From Isoetes taiwanensis (lineage: Eukaryota; Streptophyta; Lycopodiopsida; Isoetales; Isoetaceae), in contig JAJEKV010000071.1 in NCBI GenBank assembly GCA_021234155.1, positions 2,846,483 to 2,910,482 of the forward strand: a stretch of DNA of 64,000 bases, given 5' to 3'. The notes below the pieces were generated by a model. That model was not told the DNA's origin. It did no database searches and was given only the letters and a program-made list of their open reading frames with translations. The number at the start of each line of letters is the position of its first letter. Within the stretch, counting starts at the first letter, position 1. Positions 60,586-64,000 of this stretch are shown here, one piece after another. The translations under genes were made by a program, and so were the position numbers.

Positions 60586-60950
60586 CCTGTAATTAATGCA
60601 GTTGCAACTAACTTCCGTAGTATCATTTTTTCATTATAACTTTTGATCCAGAACTCCGATTCAAACACTTTTTGTAGCAATGGGTTCGTCTTCTCAAAAT
60701 GTATCTAATGATAACCCATTCATATACCTTTCTTGATATAAATGTACAAGAAATAAGTAAAAAATCATATTTTTTTAAGGTTAACGCATATGACAATATT
60801 GAAATACATCATAATCATATATCATTAGAAAGATCTTTTCATTTCGCATCAAATGCAACAAACGCCGCAGCATTTTGACGAGTGGATCAAAAGTTATGGG
60901 GGAAAAACAAAAGCAATGAAGTTGTTGGTGCTGCATTAATTGCAGTTTAT
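60586..60950. repeat. Foldback MITE-like element interrupting the coding region
   Basis: Terminal arms CTGTAATTAATGCAGTTGCA and, inverted at the right end, CTGCAATTAATGCAGCACCA. Nested inside are an exact 15-bp pair (ATAACTTTTGATCCA 60635-60649, inverted 60883-60897) and TCTAATGATA with its inverse. The whole 365 nt is an imperfect palindrome. The open frame on both sides (YLIPVLCGS before, SILLEDSYGDEM after) suggests it entered an exon, or lies in an intron of that frame. AGCC occurs at both edges. Confidence 0.7.
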
Positions 60951-62150
60951 AGAGGGTAGCCATTCTATTGGAGGATTCTTATGGGGATGAAATGAGATCT
61001 CAAATTGCCTCTAATGTTTCTCTGTTTGTATTGGATAGCAGGACTGCAAAAGGAGAGAAGGGGATGACTCAACAGGAGTACAACAGTTTTTTTAGTAGCT
61101 GCATAGGCTTAACAACTCAGAAACTCTTTACTATTGTCATCATATGCCCCCCAGGAGAGCCTCATATGCATGCTTTGATGGCTTCATACGACTTGGAATG
61201 CCTAAAGGTCGTTAGGGAAGGCTCTCTTCTCTTTGAGACAAAGGATACTGATTTGAGGATGCAGTATAAAAGCGCTTGTATAATCTTCATAATGATATCC
61301 CTTGTGCCAGATGACGACTATGAGGTAGCTAAGAGCAAAGGGGCATCGGATAAAGGTGCATGGTGTTTTCTTCTGGATGAACCCAACTTGAAAAATGTCT
61401 TCTACAAAGCAGATGATGAGGATGAAGAAAATGAATGCGAGGAATTTGATGTTCCTAACCTCTACCGCAAAGACATCACTCTGGAATTGCTGACAAAAGA
61501 AAAGGGACCCTTGAATAAACATGGGTTTGCAATCAATCTGGCAAGCTATCTTGTTGAGGCATTTGCACCACTTGATACCACTTGCTGTGAATTGCATGTT
61601 GGAGGGTATATTGGTAGAGAGGCCCTGAAGACATCAAGAAGATGTTTAAGTTTCGTCAACGATGACCAGTCCAGGGATTTCCTTGAAGTGTTTTTCGAAA
61701 AGGTACTAGCCACGGCTGATTGGGGTCCTGTCAAAGATAAAAAACAATTCGCTTTGGTACCTTACGAAGGGCGTATGAATACTAGTTCACAAAAAGCCTC
61801 CGAAAGTGCAACTCGGCAATGTTCAAAAGCAATGCAACCCCCGAGGAGAAGGCCGAAATGCTAGAGCGGGAACGTGAGAGCATGGAGAAAAATTTGAAGT
61901 CCATGCTTGATAACATTCCGTGTCGTAATGTCCAGGTTGGGGGAATGAAAAGTCGCAGCCTTCTCGATACCGGCCGGGATGATCATGCAAGCTCGGATGC
62001 AACCACCGAGGTTAGGAATCAAACCCCGTGGTAGCTTTCATAGAAGAGAACGTGTCCGAACTTAACGGTGGCGTTCATGCTTCCGGCGATAAGCATCCGG
62101 GAGTGAAGTAGACGCTAAAGATCTGCCGCGGATGACTACGACGATGAAAG
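60951..62150 (+). CDS. Methyltransferase-like domain and acidic linker
   Basis: A 298-codon frame (60968-61861) is the longest intact coding piece of this gene. It reads LFVLDSRTAKGEKGMTQQEY where a permuted DNA methyltransferase has its D/N-PP-Y catalytic box, then KLFTIVIICPPGEPH, VVREGSLLFE, an acidic DDEDEENECEEFD, and near the end YLVEAFAPLDTTCCELHVGG with R-CLSFVNDD, matching the order of SAM-binding motif I and II. The catalytic box is degenerate and the glycine loop is weak, so it is probably not an active methylase. A frameshift near 61810 leads to EEKAEMLERERESMEKNLKS, a coiled stretch, then further shifts to the donor GAAAG|GTAATT at 62150. Confidence 0.5.
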
Positions 62151-62157
62151 GTAATTC

Positions 62158-62209
62158 ACGCCAAGCGCGATATGTAGCTTTGTTATGAAGGATAAAACGC
62201 GCTTGGCGT
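62158..62209. repeat. 12-bp perfect inverted repeat in the last intron
   Basis: ACGCCAAGCGCG (62158-62169) and CGCGCTTGGCGT (62198-62209), extended by ATTC/GTAT-type flanks. It lies wholly inside the 109-nt intron 62151-62259 and shares GGCGTGTATT with the intron 1 repeat block. Confidence 0.7.
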
Positions 62210-62259
62210 GTATTGCGTAACACTTTTGCATGGCTAACTCTTTGTTTTCCATGGTTCAG

Positions 62260-62897
62260 GGCTCCACCTGCTTGTGACAAAATCATTGTGTTCGATCTGA
62301 ATGGTGTGCTGTGTAAAACGTTTCCTAAGCTTATTAACAGTGATGACTTCGAGCAAGTCCCTCTAGAATCGAATACTAAGTGGATCTATCCTCGTCCACA
62401 CTTAGAAGATATGATGAATGAGGCGCTCAAATTGTTTCGAAGTTGCCATCCGGTCCTCAATGGAACGCGAGAAATGTTGATGAAGTACTTAGGGTGTTAC
62501 CAGGCATGAATCGAGACTTTGTGACGATTTGGGACCAAAGTAAGTGTATAAAGTTTCCACATCCAAGAGATCCGGATGGCAAACCGGTCTTCGTGAAACA
62601 TCTTGGTACTATGATGGATCAGCTTGGCATTCAAAAGAAAGAGGACATCATAATAGTAGATGATGATGCTCTTAAGTGCTTTTATAATCAAGGTCAGGCT
62701 CTAAATCCACCAACTTATACTCCACAAGATTACTCAACGATGAGTTTCTAGTACTATTCATGTCCATCATGAGTGGCTTGGCTTCGGTAAAAACAGAGAT
62801 CGATGTTGTCAAAACGCATCCAGAACTAGATCGGACTAAGGAGATGGATCCCTATCTTGAGAGTTATTTGACAAAGAAAGGACTAGTCCCTACATGA
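62260..62897 (+). CDS. FCP1/SCP-like HAD phosphatase domain
   Basis: After the acceptor GGTTCAG the frame reads APPACDKIIVFDLNGVLCKT. FDLNGVL is the DxDxT/V-type HAD motif I with Asn in place of the second Asp, as in a plant FCP1-like subfamily. WIYPRPHLEDMMNEALKLF follows, then, after two 1-nt insertions around 62430 and 62475, NVDEVLRVLPGMNRDFVTIW, DQSKC, KPVFVKHLGTMMDQL, and motif III/IV EDIIIVDDDALKCF. A last shift near 62735 gives LNDEFLVLF and a C-terminus ESYLTKKGLVPT ending at 62897. Such proteins dephosphorylate Ser/Thr, but loss of the second Asp could abolish activity. The splice phase joins it to the upstream linker, so it may be a domain of that protein rather than a separate gene. 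Confidence 0.6.
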
Positions 62898-63440
62898 TGT
62901 AATCTTCATATCAAGTGAATACAATGTAAAAAGTGTTCTCTGTATATTGATGTGTTGTTATCTACAAATGCTAATCAAACACCACATTCTTCTCACTAAA
63001 ACAAGAAAATGTTAAACCTCCCAGTACTACAATGCAAAAATTTGCAACAATGCAAAACAGCATGTCACACAACAAAACACTATATTGAGAAAAGGGTATG
63101 CAAAAGTGGCGTGCTTTTGGAACAGACATAAATCCAATTTAAATGAATGATGGTTCTATCTCTTACCAGGCAGATAGGAAGTTTGGCCTTAATGGCTATT
63201 GATCATAACAACATAAACAAAGAAAGCTTTTGAATTAAGATTTATGGTTCTCATAAATAGATCTGGTTGCCATGCTCATATGACACTTTCCTGCCACAGC
63301 ATTGGAGCTATAAGACAGTATCAAAATAGGAGCTATGGTTGAAGTTTCATAATAAGCTGGATATATTCCTGCACAAAATGTTGCAGTGGTCGGGATAGCT
63401 AAGGCGACCTCCAAATACCAGGTTCTTTATTTTTTCTAGA
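62898..63440. other. 3' flank, no gene recognised
   Basis: AT-rich sequence after the phosphatase stop. No clear polyadenylation signal, RNA gene or repeat until R3 copy 2 begins. Confidence 0.5.
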
Positions 63441-64000
63441 ATGCAATGGAGCAATGAACAGATTTTGGATCTAAGCATGACCAAATGAGATTTAATTTCA
63501 CATCTCTGTCTATGACTAAAATATATTTAATGCTGAATTTATTCAAGCATTCCAATAGGAATTAATGGCCATTGATATAGGTGATGTTCTTATATGTTAT
63601 AGTTAGATGCTACAAAGTCTAATACTTAAGAAGAAGCTTGTGTTTCTTCAATTATTGCTGATTTTATGTTTTCATAACACATTTCAGGCTGCTTTAATTT
63701 ATTAAAACGGTAGGCTGCTTTAATTTATTAAAACGGTAGACATATGGGAGAATTAACATGCAGGCTAATATTAAAATTGCTTGTGAACTATATGTTAAAG
63801 GCAGAGTAAGTTAAGCATTCTTTGCTATCTTTCTATTGTGTTAAGGATTACATCCAAAGGTGAAGGGCGAAAAGCCCAAGAAATCTAAGCTTACCTGTTA
63901 GTGACTTAGGCTCTTACCCTTCTTAGGCTAACTGTCCTCTGGTTTCACTGCAGGTAACGGGATTTCTTGCTCCTACGTGTGTTTTCCCATTATTTCAAAT
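63441..64000 (+). mobile_element. Repeat R3, copy 2 (cut by the window end)
   Basis: Nearly identical to 52026-52570. Differences are a 16-17 nt insertion after AATACTTA (about 63629) and a few substitutions (such as AAAGGTGAAGG for AAATGTGAAGG). It contains the 26-bp tandem duplication and the whole structured motif, with CAG|GTAAC near 63950. Low divergence implies a recent duplication or active spread. Confidence 0.85.

Larger units (their letters stand above)
58503..62897 (+). pseudogene. Fused ParB-like / methyltransferase-like / HAD phosphatase gene
   Basis: Several pieces join through phase-compatible introns into one reading order: ParB/DGQHR-like domain (exon 1), Lys-rich linker and helical region (exon 2), methyltransferase-like domain, linker, FCP1-like HAD phosphatase. 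Introns 58991-59623 and 62151-62259 have GT...AG ends and restore the frame exactly (KS|PYVEQL and ER|APPACD). Five stops (58941 TAG, 59925 TAG, 60191 TAA, 60476 TGA, 60497 TAA) each need only a C-to-T reversal to CAG, CAA or CGA. Frameshifts lie near 60135, 61810, 62030-62150, 62430-62475 and 62735. A foldback element sits at 60586-60950. As written the gene is not translatable. Domain order suggests a nuclear protein acting on DNA or chromatin, but that is inference, and the fusion could also be two adjacent genes. Confidence 0.55.

Noticed and set aside
52026-64000. R3 copies as LTRs of one LTR retrotransposon
   Set aside because: No TG...CA ends, primer-binding site, gag or pol between them; R3 copy 1 continues past 545 nt to a T-run end.
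1-64000. CRISPR arrays, bacterial operons, rRNA or organelle gene clusters
   Set aside because: No spacer-like regular repeats, Shine-Dalgarno-led gene rows or rRNA-like blocks; introns and plant gene remnants indicate a nuclear plant genome.
1-64000. tRNA genes
   Set aside because: Scanned by eye for A/B-box words such as GGTTCGAATCC; none with a foldable cloverleaf was found. A tRNAscan run would be needed to exclude weak ones.

Overview
The window reads as nuclear DNA of a land plant, probably a repeat-rich genome. The sequence is AT-rich, has no operon-like gene packing, and most of it has no long open frame. It carries a HOTHEAD-type (GMC oxidoreductase) gene remnant, GT...AG introns, LINE 3' ends, foldback elements and Helitron-like ends. 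A seed-free lineage (fern, lycophyte or bryophyte) is my guess from the ParB-like/methyltransferase-like gene; the sequence does not prove it. I see no complete, undamaged protein-coding gene.

Region by region. 0-0.4 kb holds, on the minus strand, the C-terminal end of a methyltransferase-like protein. 2.6-3.4 kb is a 5'-truncated LINE with a zinc-knuckle end and an A tail. 6.2 kb holds a Helitron-like 3' end followed by a pyrimidine tract. 9.8-10.3 kb is a foldback element. 10.3-21.5 kb is almost featureless. 21.5-37 kb holds copy A of two repeat families: a retroposon-like unit called E1 here, split by an 8.4-kb insertion, followed by a damaged gene called G. 37.3-43.9 kb has a small CACTA-like element, a 165-bp tandem repeat and two GCG/GTCGG-rich repeat zones. 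44.2-46.1 kb is a reverse transcriptase of the endonuclease-less, Penelope-like kind, followed by a 13-bp hairpin and a T run. 46.3-50.0 kb is copy B of gene G with a 1.56-kb intron; E1 copy B truncates it at 50.0-52.0 kb. 52.03-53.56 kb is an intron-like repeat called R3, which recurs at 63.44-64.0 kb. 55.7-56.4 kb is the HOTHEAD pseudogene. 58.5-62.9 kb is a multi-exon gene with a ParB/DGQHR-like N-terminus, a methyltransferase-like middle and an FCP1-like HAD phosphatase C-terminus. Premature stops, frameshifts and a foldback element interrupt it.

How the pieces relate. The RT 3' flank and the end of R3 share a hairpin whose stem changes are compensatory. The intron of gene G and both R3 copies share a roughly 95-nt motif with two conserved helices, followed by CAG|GTAAC. 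These links join the RT, gene G and R3 into one candidate retroelement family, with R3 as its non-coding relative. Two kinds of damage stand out. Premature stops in the ParB/MTase/HAD gene are each one C-to-T change from a sense codon. Copies A and B of E1 and G differ mainly where B has CAG or CTG. Both patterns point to cytosine methylation, through deamination, through methylation-linked read errors, or both.
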